From positions 124,001 to 188,000 of the forward strand of contig CBDEVQ010000100.1 in NCBI GenBank assembly GCA_965243605.1: a stretch of DNA of 64,000 nucleotides, read 5' to 3'. The notes under the pieces were generated by a model. It was given only the letters and a program-made list of their open reading frames with translations, was not told where the DNA came from and made no database searches. The position numbers and the translations under genes were made by a program. This DNA comes from JBMYYR01 sp965243605. GTDB lineage: Bacteria > Bacteroidota > Bacteroidia > Flavobacteriales > CAJXXR01. Positions 1 to 8,800 of the stretch are shown in pieces (positions within the stretch are counted from its first letter, which is position 1; the number at the start of each line of letters is the position of its first letter).

Positions 1-227
1 CAATGGCAGACATCGCTTGGGCAGCCAATATTGTTTTTTTAGAATTTCTTGATTTCGATTTTTCAAACTATCCAAAAATCCAAAAATGGATGGAAAAAAT
101 GAAAAAAAGACCTTCGTTTAACGAAAAAAGTGAAATGCCAAAATACACCTCTCGTTTTGTGAAGTTTTACTTTAAAGTATTGTTAATGACAAAATCTTAT
201 CTAAAATACCATGCAAAGAATATATAA
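1..227 (+). CDS. Glutathione S-transferase family protein, C-terminal fragment (5' end outside window)
   Basis: The frame is open to the left window edge, so the ATG at 3 is probably internal and only the last ~75 residues are visible. The segment MADIAWAANIVFLEF followed by a short helix containing KIQKWMEKMKKRPSF resembles the end of the helical C-terminal domain of GST-like proteins, where an alanine-rich helix precedes a helix with W and a final RP-F. No catalytic residue lies in this part. The next gene starts inside its last 17 bases, suggesting translational coupling. A second, full GST-like gene lies at 1455. Family assignment is moderate because the diagnostic N-terminal thioredoxin fold is missing. 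Confidence 0.55.
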   Translation, partial: MADIAWAANIVFLEFLDFDFSNYPKIQKWMEKMKKRPSFNEKSEMPKYTSRFVKFYFKVLLMTKSYLKYHAKNI

Positions 228-465
228 AATACTATCCAAAGAAAATCCTGAGATTGCTAAAGCCATAGGATTGTTAGAAAGCGAAAACGAAACCCATTAT
301 GTTTTTGTTTCAGAAACGGAAAAAATGAAGTTTTTTAAAAAAGATGTTATTCTAGAAGATATCTATGAAAAGGGCTCAGGTCAGTATGAAGTGGAATTTA
401 CAAATGATAAAAGTGAAACTCAAAAACTACAACTAGAAAGACATTGTTTTGGTGGTTGTGGTTAA
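211..465 (+). CDS. Small hypothetical protein with Cys-Gly tail
   Basis: 84 residues, starting inside the end of the preceding GST-like gene (17-base overlap, different frame). It is charged and probably soluble, with no signal peptide or membrane segment. The only notable feature is the C-terminus HCFGGCG: two cysteines in a glycine-rich tail. The GST-like protein at 1455 also ends in a Cys-Gly tail (HGACG) and resembles this protein in the region just before it (short basic beta-rich stretch). The two may share a C-terminal domain, free here and fused there. Function unknown. Confidence 0.6.
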   Translation: MQRIYKILSKENPEIAKAIGLLESENETHYVFVSETEKMKFFKKDVILEDIYEKGSGQYEVEFTNDKSETQKLQLERHCFGGCG

Positions 466-486
466 TAATTAAAAAAATAGAAACAA

Positions 487-879
487 GTGGAAAATGCATT
501 AAAAGAAGTAATTGAAATGGAAGAAAACTACTGGAAGTATGTTTTCGAAACCAATATAGAAGCGTATCTTAATCTTTGGCATGATGATTTTAATGGTTGG
601 CCAAGAGCATATGAGACACCAATAGGAAAAAACAAATTAGATTCTGTTGGGGAACAAATTCAATCTTACAGTCAAATGAACTGGGACTATACGATTGAAA
701 ACATGAGTGTAAATCCTGTTGATTCTAGCGTAATTGCTATTTATTCCGTTAATGTGAATATGCAAATTCCAGAATCTGCTGATAAAGTTTCAAAAACTAT
801 GAGGGTTATTCATGTTTGGAAAAAACAAGGTCAAGATTGGAAAATAATTGGAGGAATGGACACAGGTTTTATTGAATAA
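487..879 (+). CDS. NTF2-like (SnoaL/DUF4440-type) protein
   Basis: 130 residues if the GTG at 487 is used; an in-frame ATG at 517 would shorten it by 10. The order is that of the cone-shaped NTF2-like fold: an N-terminal helix with repeated aromatic residues (YLNLWHDDFNGWP, about residues 27-39), then alternating beta strands ending in VIHVWKKQGQDWKIIGG, a typical closing hairpin of DUF4440/SnoaL-like proteins. Members are small-molecule enzymes or binding proteins and the fold alone does not give the substrate. It abuts the next gene (TAA immediately followed by ATG), so the two are probably co-translated. Confidence 0.7.
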   Translation: MENALKEVIEMEENYWKYVFETNIEAYLNLWHDDFNGWPRAYETPIGKNKLDSVGEQIQSYSQMNWDYTIENMSVNPVDSSVIAIYSVNVNMQIPESADKVSKTMRVIHVWKKQGQDWKIIGGMDTGFIE

Positions 880-1395
880 ATGCTTACTGTGAAAAGGTTA
901 AAAAATATTCCAAAAGAGTCTTTAGTTTTAAAAAACTTTGGAAAAATTGATTATTGGGATGCTCATGAAATAAAAATCGAAAAAGGGCATTCGGTGGATG
1001 CAATAACCAAGGAATTATTTAAAGTGCTAAAATGGGTAGATGTATTAATTGATATTAGAGATTTTATTGTAACAAAACTGGGCTTAAAAGCGGGTAAACA
1101 GAAAATGGTTACAAATCACTCTTATTATGAAATTGGAGCTAACACTGTCTATTTAGAGGTTTTGGACAGGAATGAGAATGAAATTGTTGTGTTTGAAGAC
1201 GATAATCATTTGAACTTAAGAATGTCCATTTTAATCGAAAAAGGGGAAGTTTGTAATAAAGCATCCTTTTACACTTTGGTACAGTACAATAACAATTTTG
1301 GTAAATTTTACTTTAGTATAGTAAGACCTTTTCATAGGCAAATTAAAAAAACTTTAATTAAGAAAAACTTAAAGCAATATACGATTGTCACATAA
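880..1395 (+). CDS. DUF2867-like protein
   Basis: 171 residues beginning on the base after the previous stop codon. The pattern DYWDAHEIKI near the N-terminus, a central helix containing RDFIVTKLGLK, and a later beta-rich part (NEIVVFEDDNHLNLRMSI) fit the DUF2867 family of small soluble proteins of unknown function often found near oxidoreductases. No signal peptide or membrane segment. The basic C-terminus (KKTLIKKNLK) is unremarkable. Family call is by pattern recognition only. Confidence 0.55.
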   Translation: MLTVKRLKNIPKESLVLKNFGKIDYWDAHEIKIEKGHSVDAITKELFKVLKWVDVLIDIRDFIVTKLGLKAGKQKMVTNHSYYEIGANTVYLEVLDRNENEIVVFEDDNHLNLRMSILIEKGEVCNKASFYTLVQYNNNFGKFYFSIVRPFHRQIKKTLIKKNLKQYTIVT

Positions 1396-1454
1396 GTTAA
1401 TTATTGCTTTGGCAATATCATTTAATTTTGTATCAGGTTGGAAAATAAAAGCAA

Positions 1455-2399
1455 ATGGAAAAATTAATATTACATAGAAATTACGGTTCACCTTATTGTC
1501 AAAAAATAATGGCTATGTTGGGTTATGCTGACTTAGAATGGTGTTCAGAATTAACTACCAAAGGAGTTCCAAGACCAGTTCAGGAAGCCTTGTCAGGTAA
1601 CTATTCTCGAAGAGTGCCAATTTTACAAGTAGGTTCAGATGTGTATTGCGATACGAAAGAAATTTGCCATAAAATAGCGGAAGTTTCTGGCAACAAAACC
1701 TTGAGTTATTATCATTTATCCGAAAATCAACAAAAACTTTCTGACGAATTAGAATCTAAATTTGGCTTGGCAGTAATGGGTTTGTTAAACCCAAAGGAAA
1801 TGATTTTTAGTTATTTTAAACACATTCCATTTAAAGATGCTTATGAATTTTTAAAAGACAGAATGGCAATAAAAAACCGAATGAAAGGTAAGAGTCCGTT
1901 AGATGCCAGATCAAAACAAGAATGGGAAGAAATCGTGATTCCTTATTTTCAAAAAATCAACGATATTTTAGAGGAAAATAGTTTTTTTTCAGGAGAATCT
2001 ACACCAAATTATACCGATTTTACGGCCTATACGAATATTTGGTATTCTTACCGATTAAACAAATTAAAATACGCTAAAGGCTTATCTAATATAAAAGAAT
2101 GGCTTAAACAAATGGATCAATTCGTTTCGAAAAATTACACAGAACTAACCAAAGGCGAATCTTTAAACATTGCATTGAATTCAGAACCAAAAGCAATAAA
2201 TTCTTCTTATTTAAATTCAAAAAACATCAACAAAGAAACTTCTGTTGTGGTGAATGACGAATTAGCATTTATCATGGAACCATTAAAAGGAGAATTAGTA
2301 GGAGAAAATGATTTTAGATATATTCTAAAAAGACAAAACGACAAAGTAGGAACAGTTCACATCCATATTCCGAAAAAATCACATGGTGCTTGTGGGTAA
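1455..2399 (+). CDS. Glutathione S-transferase family protein with C-terminal extension
   Basis: 314 residues, longer than the usual ~200-230 of GSTs. Residues 1-85 look like a thioredoxin-fold GST N-domain: a redox-site-like SPYCQKIM motif at about 12-19 and a cis-proline site in RRVPILQVG followed by Y-CDTKEICHKI. A helical C-domain follows (about 100-235; FSGESTPNYTDFTAYTNIW is the conserved N-capping region). The last ~80 residues are an addition with a short beta-rich segment ending HGACG, echoing the Cys-Gly tail of the small protein at 211-465. Role as a glutathione-type detoxification or reduction enzyme is inferred from the fold. Confidence 0.75.
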   Translation: MEKLILHRNYGSPYCQKIMAMLGYADLEWCSELTTKGVPRPVQEALSGNYSRRVPILQVGSDVYCDTKEICHKIAEVSGNKTLSYYHLSENQQKLSDELESKFGLAVMGLLNPKEMIFSYFKHIPFKDAYEFLKDRMAIKNRMKGKSPLDARSKQEWEEIVIPYFQKINDILEENSFFSGESTPNYTDFTAYTNIWYSYRLNKLKYAKGLSNIKEWLKQMDQFVSKNYTELTKGESLNIALNSEPKAINSSYLNSKNINKETSVVVNDELAFIMEPLKGELVGENDFRYILKRQNDKVGTVHIHIPKKSHGACG

Positions 2400-2665
2400 A
2401 TAACTATTCCTAACAACGTATATAAAAAATAACTGCTTAAGTACTTTATTTAAAGTTGATTTTGTAGATTTATCGTTAGTTATATCCCGAAAAGTTAGTG
2501 CGTAAAACCCGCTACTTTCATATACAAGACTGTTATGCGCGGACAATAATATAGATTGTTGGATTTATTTAGATGGTCAGAATTAAAATTGAGAGGAAAG
2601 GAATTAGAATTAAAATAGGTTGTTCAAAAATTACAATATCCGACTTATAATTCTATAAACCAAAT

Positions 2666-2690
2666 ATTTTGATTGATAATCAGTTGTTTA
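2666..2690 (+). repeat. 25-base repeat, copy 1 (tRNA anticodon-arm-like)
   Basis: This 25-base unit contains GATTGATAATCAG and differs by one base from the copy at 2942-2966. Around it the similarity is weaker but extends to a downstream GGACTCGAA, which resembles the complement of a tRNA T-loop. Confidence 0.6.
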
Positions 2691-2880
2691 AGATTGATTT
2701 ATAGCCCTTTTAGGACTCGAATCATTATGTTGTATGTTAACGGGTTGTTTATTAGTGATGTATGATTCGTTTGTGTAGTGTTTTTTGAAAACCACGTAAA
2801 AATTTAAATTTAATAAATTATTTCTCGAACCAGAATTTTGTATTTGTAATGTATTGATATTTAATGTTTTAATTTAATAA

Positions 2881-2922
2881 AAAAAGCCGCATTTCTGCGG
2901 CTTGTTCTAAAAAGCTCCCCCT
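2881..2922 (-). repeat. Left copy of sequence downstream of tRNA-Asn (possible island boundary)
   Basis: On the minus strand this reads as a truncated tRNA 3' end (GGGGAGCT), a hairpin GCCGCA-GAAA-TGCGGC and a T run, a rho-independent terminator. It matches 48160-48201 at 36 of 42 bases; the stem differences are compensatory, so both copies fold. The rest of the tRNA is absent here. This is the arrangement expected for an old integration into the tRNA 3' end, though an independent similar terminator cannot be excluded. Confidence 0.5.
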
Positions 2923-2941
2923 ACTGACTGAAAATCCAAAC

Positions 2942-2966
2942 ATTTTGACTGATAATCAGTTGTTTA
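2942..2966 (+). repeat. 25-base repeat, copy 2 (tRNA anticodon-arm-like)
   Basis: Contains ACTGAT-A-ATCAGT, a near palindrome. TGACTGATAATCAG here matches 13 of 14 bases of the anticodon arm of tRNA-Asn at 48194-48267 (TGACTGTTAATCAG). It may be a decayed tRNA copy or a recombinase site that mimics one. Confidence 0.55.
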
Positions 2967-3136
2967 TGTATGATTCACAATCCTTTGGGTTCTCGAAACA
3001 TTTTTGTTTAAATTAAAAATGTCCGAATTTTCGTGATATGTGAAAGTGATTTTTTTAGAAGTTTAGTTCTTGTAATAAGAACAATAATACTAGACGGTTT
3101 AGTTTATCTTTACTGTCTTTTATTTTTTAGATTAAA

Positions 3137-4441
3137 ATGGAAACTCGACGTTATAATTCTTATCATACGACGATAAAGACATCTTATGCATTAGGTATTC
3201 AAGATCAGGTTTTACCTGATACCTTTACTCGATCTATTCCTCGTTCGACGTCTTATGATTGGCGCAAGAATTTTGATCCTGATCGTTATGTTGGTTCTGA
3301 ATTTGCTTCTGATGTAGAACGTGATTTAGATCAGGTTAAATTAATGCTTGATAAACGCATCAAAAAACTACGTTTAGCTTTTTTTGCTTTTGCCCGATTG
3401 TATCTTACGATTCTTAATTTTATTGGTGAAAGTAATTTTCAAAAACTAATTCTTCAAAATAAAGATATTGTTCTTCGTTTTTTCCAGCATTTACCCGCTG
3501 AATACTTTCATGAAGATCTTCTATGTCATTTTTTACAAATCACGCCTCATCAGTATAAAATTTGGAAGCGAAATAGCTTATATAGCTGCGCGTCTTCTTT
3601 TGTAGGGTACTGTACTAAACGTTTTCCTAACCAAATATCGTCATCTGAATTAAAGGTCTTAACAAGCCTTTTATCGAGAAAGCGTTTTTCTTCTTGGAGT
3701 ATGTCTGCTATTTGGGGTAGGGTATTTAAACAAGGATTACTTTCTATGTCTCGAAGTTCTTTTTATCGTTATTCTTTGAAGTTAGGATTCTCAAAGAAAC
3801 GCAAGACCAAAAAGCTTAAACGTAAACGAGGTTCAGTAAATGCGACAACATCTAATCAAATTTGGCATATGGACGTTACTGAATTTAGAACAGCAGACCA
3901 TATCAAATTTTACATTCATACGGTTTTGGATAATTTTTCACGTAAAGTAGTTGGTTATACAGTTTCCAGAGATAAAACAGCCAAGACACGTTTATTAAGT
4001 TTAAAACAATCTATTCTAGATGAATTCAGATCTCATCTAAATGATAGTGAAAAGAAAGAGTTAGACTTAATTGCTGATGGAGGAGGAGAGAATATCAATT
4101 TCCGAATTAGTAATTTCATTCGTCATTGTCATGTGACGATTAATAAGAAGATTGCTTTTAAAGATGTTATCTTTTCCAACTCTATGATCGAAGGTCATTT
4201 TAAAACGTTAAAACGCCACCTTAGAACCCGAGGCGATATTTACTCTTATACAATCCATGATGAAATCAAACGTTTTGTTAAAGATCACAACGAGAATAAG
4301 CCGACCTACAAACATCAGATTTATACACCCAATGAAATTCATGATAATCCAAAACTAGCGGATGTTAAACCTGTGTTAGAGAAATCGAATAAAGAGAGGT
4401 TGTTAGCCAATCGTACGTCTTGTTGTAAGGAAATATCCTAA
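3137..4441 (+). CDS. DDE-type (rve integrase-core) transposase
   Basis: 434 residues in a single frame. The C-terminal half is an RNase-H-like integrase core: HMDVTEF gives D246, IADGGGEN gives D314 and NSMIEGHFKTLKR gives E352, the DDE triad with spacing like IS3/IS481-type and retroviral-type integrases. A basic linker (residues 220-232) and a probable helix-turn-helix (about 185-215) precede it. The first 40 residues (Ser/Thr/Arg-rich) have no recognised motif. Flanks were inspected for terminal inverted repeats and none is convincing, so the element ends are undefined. It sits next to the possible left island boundary. Confidence 0.8.
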   Translation: METRRYNSYHTTIKTSYALGIQDQVLPDTFTRSIPRSTSYDWRKNFDPDRYVGSEFASDVERDLDQVKLMLDKRIKKLRLAFFAFARLYLTILNFIGESNFQKLILQNKDIVLRFFQHLPAEYFHEDLLCHFLQITPHQYKIWKRNSLYSCASSFVGYCTKRFPNQISSSELKVLTSLLSRKRFSSWSMSAIWGRVFKQGLLSMSRSSFYRYSLKLGFSKKRKTKKLKRKRGSVNATTSNQIWHMDVTEFRTADHIKFYIHTVLDNFSRKVVGYTVSRDKTAKTRLLSLKQSILDEFRSHLNDSEKKELDLIADGGGENINFRISNFIRHCHVTINKKIAFKDVIFSNSMIEGHFKTLKRHLRTRGDIYSYTIHDEIKRFVKDHNENKPTYKHQIYTPNEIHDNPKLADVKPVLEKSNKERLLANRTSCCKEIS

Positions 4442-4822
4442 AAATCCATCTCAAGACCTTGAATTTTCAGCTTACCTGTTTAAATCGTTTTCCATTTCAA
4501 TAAATCAAAGATCGTTTCTGTTTTAAGAGTGGCGAATATAATTTATTCCTCTAAAATAATAACCTCTTCTTATTGGATTATTTAATCTAAGGGGTTTGTT
4601 TGAATATTCGAACAGACTGCTAATGTAATACTTATGATTATTAAAGTCTCATTCATTATTTTATAAACGAATGAGTCTTATTTTAATTCTGTTCCAAGAT
4701 TCCGTTATGAATTGTTAGTAATGTCATAATACGGAGCCTTCTTTGGGTAAATACAATTTTGTCAAAAATAAAAGTATTTGCTACTCCATTGGTTGTCTAT
4801 TAAATCTTCCGAAATCGACTTT
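4442..4822. other. Intergenic region after transposase
   Basis: No gene seen. The only structure is a hairpin (AAGTCTCATTC at 4644-4654 with GAATGAGTCTT at 4669-4679, 10 of 11 pairs) followed by a T-rich stretch, which could be a terminator. Confidence 0.5.
4644..4686 (+). terminator. Possible rho-independent terminator
   Basis: Eleven-base inverted repeat with one mismatch and a 14-base loop, followed by ATTTTAATT. Moderate only, because the loop is long and the T tract interrupted. Confidence 0.35.
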
Positions 4823-5338
4823 TTACTCTTGAATTGTATACTGGACACCGTCAATATCACCAGAGATAGTTATAGTTTCATTGGTGGTTTCATGTCGCAT
4901 ATCAATTGTGAAATTTAAAAATATCTTTTGATTTTTAATCTTTAATACCTTTATTGTTCCTGATTTTGATCTATAAACGCCTTGAGTTAGATTATCCTTA
5001 GGTTCTTTTAGTTCAAATACTAAAAAATTAGGATACCATTCTCCTGTAATTTCAAATTCAGTATTATCAATTTCACTCATCCAATTATTAATTTGTTCTG
5101 AAGACGAAAATGCTAGTTTAAGTCGACTAATAGTATTTTCACTTTGGATTCGTGTACTAAAAGCTGCTTTCCATTCTTCACCAAATGCATCATCTTTATG
5201 CCAAGAAAAATTTTCATTTCCGACAGTAACTGTAATAGGATAGTCAGAGTTTTCTTCAGCATTATCTTTTTTGCAAGAGCTAACAAGAGTTAAAAATGAA
5301 GCTAAAATTAAAAGGTGAAATAGGGTGTTTTTTAGCAT
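4823..5338 (-). CDS. Hypothetical lipoprotein
   Basis: 171 residues from the ATG at 5338; the frame continues 12 codons upstream, but this start gives a clean lipoprotein signal (MLKNTLFHLL, hydrophobic core, then LVSSC with Cys at about residue 22) followed by KKD. The mature part is beta-rich (alternating FEITGEWYPNFLVFEL, KTGTIKVLKI-type strands) and ends with TISGDIDGVQYTIQE, similar in style to small DUF-type lipoproteins of Bacteroidota that form a single beta sandwich. A -7-like TATTTTTG lies upstream on the minus strand at 5379-5372. It diverges from the Rhs operon. Function unknown. Confidence 0.7.
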   Translation of the reverse strand: MLKNTLFHLLILASFLTLVSSCKKDNAEENSDYPITVTVGNENFSWHKDDAFGEEWKAAFSTRIQSENTISRLKLAFSSSEQINNWMSEIDNTEFEITGEWYPNFLVFELKEPKDNLTQGVYRSKSGTIKVLKIKNQKIFLNFTIDMRHETTNETITISGDIDGVQYTIQE

Positions 5339-5441
5339 TGTAATGTTTGTTAATAATACGGAAATATTACTCAAAAATAAATAAAAATATTGTTTATCCT
5401 ATTTGTAATGGTTACTTTTATTCTATAAATAAGATAATATT

Positions 5442-5861
5442 ATGAATTATAGGAAATTATTACTATTGATAGGCTTGATTAACTTATCTAGTTATGCTCA
5501 GGAGCGCTCTGAAGCAAAATCTAAAGAACTAACTTATACTTACTCCAAAAACGGCACACTTAAATCTCGATTACAACGAGAAGTAAAACATCGAAAATCA
5601 AGTATTTTCACGGCGGATACGGAAGATTTTCTTCTATACCCAAATCCGGCAGATGAGTTTATTATCGTTGACCTTAAAGATTTTGAAAAACCTAAGCATT
5701 ACCAATTAACAAATAATTTAGGGAAAGTTATTAAACAGGGAGAATTATCAAATAAGATAACTGAAATCTATTTTCCTGAGTTACCAAAAGGTGTATATTT
5801 CTTCACTCTTTTGGAATCAAACAATGAATTAAATAGAACACAAAAAATTATAAAAAATTAA
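5442..5861 (+). CDS. Short secreted protein with type IX secretion sorting domain
   Basis: 139 residues: signal peptide (about 1-19, ending SSYAQ), a short charged linker, then from about residue 63 a C-terminal sorting domain of the Por secretion system: YPNPADEFIIVDL, an internal NNLGKVIKQGEL strand pair, and a closing LPKGVYFFTLLE. That domain normally targets proteins through the outer membrane by type IX secretion. Here nearly nothing else is present, so the mature protein would be a ~40-residue linker plus the tail. It sits 5 bases upstream of the Rhs gene and is almost certainly in the same operon, possibly a secretion adaptor for it (inference). Confidence 0.8.
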   Translation: MNYRKLLLLIGLINLSSYAQERSEAKSKELTYTYSKNGTLKSRLQREVKHRKSSIFTADTEDFLLYPNPADEFIIVDLKDFEKPKHYQLTNNLGKVIKQGELSNKITEIYFPELPKGVYFFTLLESNNELNRTQKIIKN

Positions 5862-5866
5862 ATATA

Positions 5867-8800
5867 ATGATTTTACAAAAAATATATTTCTACCTATTAT
5901 ACTGTACGTTGTTAGGTGGTATTAACTTGTCAGCACAAAACATCAATTATATTCCTTTCAAAACGGCAAATCAGGTTAGTCCGCAAACTATTGATCTTAG
6001 TTCAAGTCATTACGTTGGTACGATTGTTGGGAAAGCCAGAAGTAATGGTTCAGGAACAGCTAATTATACTGTACCTATTGAGTTACCCTCAGGAACTGGA
6101 GATCTACAACCGATTCTAAATCTTAAGTATTCTTCAGGAAGTACGAGAAATGATATTCTTGGACAGGGTTGGTCGCTTTCAGGGTTATCAGTGATTAATA
6201 GAACTTCAAAAACTAACTTTCATGATGGTAAATTAGAGCCTATACGTTTTAATGATATGGATCGCTTTGCTCTTAATGGTTTACGTTTATATCCTATGGC
6301 TCAAAATGGTAATGACGGTACAGTATATAAATCTGAACAAGAAAATCAATCTCGTATTATTTCTCATGGGAGTAACAATAATTCTCCAAGCTATTTTTCT
6401 GTAGAAACAAAGAATGGTATTACCCATGTGTATGGTGGAGAATCAAACGCTAAAATTTATGATAACCAGGGAACACCAATAGCATGGTATATTAGTGCCT
6501 CATATGATAAATTTGGAAACCATATTCGTTATTTTTATGAAGAAGTGAATAACGAACATCGCATACATAGTATTTATTATAATGGAACAGAAACTGACCC
6601 AAGAACAAAAGTTAAATTCTTATATAAAGAAAGAGCGGATAAGAATTTTAAGTTTATTAATAACAAACATATAAGTAGTCATTCTTTACTCGATAAAATC
6701 GAAGTCTACTATGGAGAGGGAATATATAATAACCCTAATTGGACGGATTTAAAATCTCATACTTATGAATTTAAATACTCAAAAGATAATATAGATTCAT
6801 ATTTATCAGAACTTCATAAGGTTAGTGGAAATGGTCTTTTAACATATAATCCTACGATTTTCTATTATGGGAAATTTGACCCTGTACCTCTTACAAATGA
6901 ATCGACATATGCTTTTACAAATCAAACTGTAGGTAGCCATGGGGATTATTTAATTGGAGATTTTAATGGGGATGGGCTTTCCGATTTTGCGAGATTAGAG
7001 GTAAAGGACGGGGCTTGGAATACGCCATTAGGTGTGTCTGATTTTGGAAGTATAACTTATAAAGGATTTACAGTCTCGATAAATAATGGAGATGGGAATT
7101 CATTTACGGAGTTATCTCGTGTAGGATTTAAAGATAACGGGAATCAACCTTATCATGTACAACATTTAAGTGTTGATAATCGTATTGTTTTTAGGACCGG
7201 AGATTTTGATGGAGATGGGAAACAGGAAATCCTTGTGACCGAATTTGAAAGTGATTATTCACCAAATAAAATCTATTCCTACTCAATATTTGATATTGAA
7301 GGCAATTCCATCACTGAATCAGCACATAGTTTTGCAATTGCTGGAGAGGACTATGCTAAGCTGAATGAAAATTTTACACTTCCAGGTAACCTAGAAACTA
7401 GACATCAGTATGTATTTAATAATGCATTTGTTACTGGAGATTTTGATGGAGATCAATCGACTGATATTATTTTTAATTACCATTATGAAAGTGATACTCA
7501 AAACCGTTCGTGGTATCATAATCCAAGAAAAAATTATATTAAAGAACTTAAAACAAATAGTCCTAGTGAATTTTTAGATTTTCTATTGTTTAAACAGTAT
7601 TCTCGCCCTCCAAGCTTAATCTCTTATGATGTTGATAAAGATGGAGATTCAGAGCTTTTAGCAGTTTATGATTCTGTAGTTGCTCCAATAACCACTAATA
7701 ATGTAGAGCTAAATATGGTAGGAGATTTGGTGAATAATATTATACAAATTAGTCACTATCAAAGTTTTATTATTGCACATGACATTAATGAAAATTTACG
7801 TTTAGATCATGTACCTATCACAAAAGGGACGATCCTATTTAATAGTGGGTCTCCAGGAGATTATGCTGGTAATCAAACTACAATTGCTCAAGATTACATT
7901 GACAATCATATGTTTAATGCTGAACCATATTCAGGATTAGCTAATCTTCGTTGTTCAGATTTCAATGGAGATGGTATAATGGATTTAAAATTTGAGAGTC
8001 GTGGAGTCTCAGTCTTTAAACATTATATTGTTTATGGTAAAACAACCAATATTGATTTTAATTTAAATTATAAAGCGGACATTTGGTCTGATGAAATTAC
8101 AGAATTAGATTTTGGAATAACTAACGATAATAAACCTAAGCATCGTATTTTACCTTTTGATTATAATACAGATGGATTAACCGATTTTTTAGAGTTTGAT
8201 TTATCAGGAGATGGTGGAATGATAGGGCCTTCTCGAATGACCTTACATTATAACAAAGGAAATGGTGAGTTTGTTCAGGAGCAACAAATAAACACATCAT
8301 GGAATAGAAAATATGCAAATCCTAATCCGGGTTCGGATATTCATTGGAATATATATCCTGGGTATTTTAACCGAGATTCTAAATTGGATTTATTTTTTGA
8401 TTTACCAATTAATTATTCACCTACTTATGATTATTCAGATAACGAACATTTGTTGTTTTTCAAAAAAACACAACGTTTAGAGGATGATCTTCATCGATTA
8501 GTTACTGTAAGAAATGGACTTGGAGAAGTATCTCATTTTAGTTACCGTATGATGTCTGACCCTTATATCTACACAAGAGGTACAGGTAGTGAATACCCAT
8601 TTTCAGATTATCAGTCAAATACCCCTCTTCTATTTATTATGAAAAAAGATAATGGTCTTGGTACATATATAAATTCACAGTATAGGTATGAATCGGCTAC
8701 GATACACAGGCAAGGACAAGGTTATTTGGGGTATGATAAGGTAACAACCTTTTCTCCAAATTTAAATTCAAAACAAATTTCAACCAGCAAGTTGTTAGCA

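Larger units (their letters stand above)
2400..3136. other. Gene-poor junction with tRNA-like repeats
   Basis: No convincing protein gene. It contains two imperfect copies of a ~70-base unit (from 2658 and 2935), a 42-base stretch (2881-2922) matching 36 of 42 bases of the sequence immediately downstream of the tRNA-Asn gene at the other end of the accessory region, and a small inverted repeat GTTCTT-N5-AAGAAC at about 3066-3082 ahead of the transposase gene. The content suggests an old integration junction next to an insertion sequence. Confidence 0.5.

Noticed and set aside
2406..2550. Possible integron attC-like site (TAACAACG at the left, GTTATGCGCGG at the right)
   Set aside because: Core boxes do not fit the GTTRRRY/RYYYAAC pattern well, no symmetric R/L pairing can be drawn, and no integrase gene is near.
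3137..4441. Terminal inverted repeats for the transposase gene
   Set aside because: Flanks on both sides were compared by eye; only a short local hairpin was found, no matching ends or target-site duplication.
8136..8318. Short leftward open frames inside the Rhs gene
   Set aside because: They lie fully inside a strong coding sequence, lack a plausible start or composition, and are overlapping-frame artefacts.
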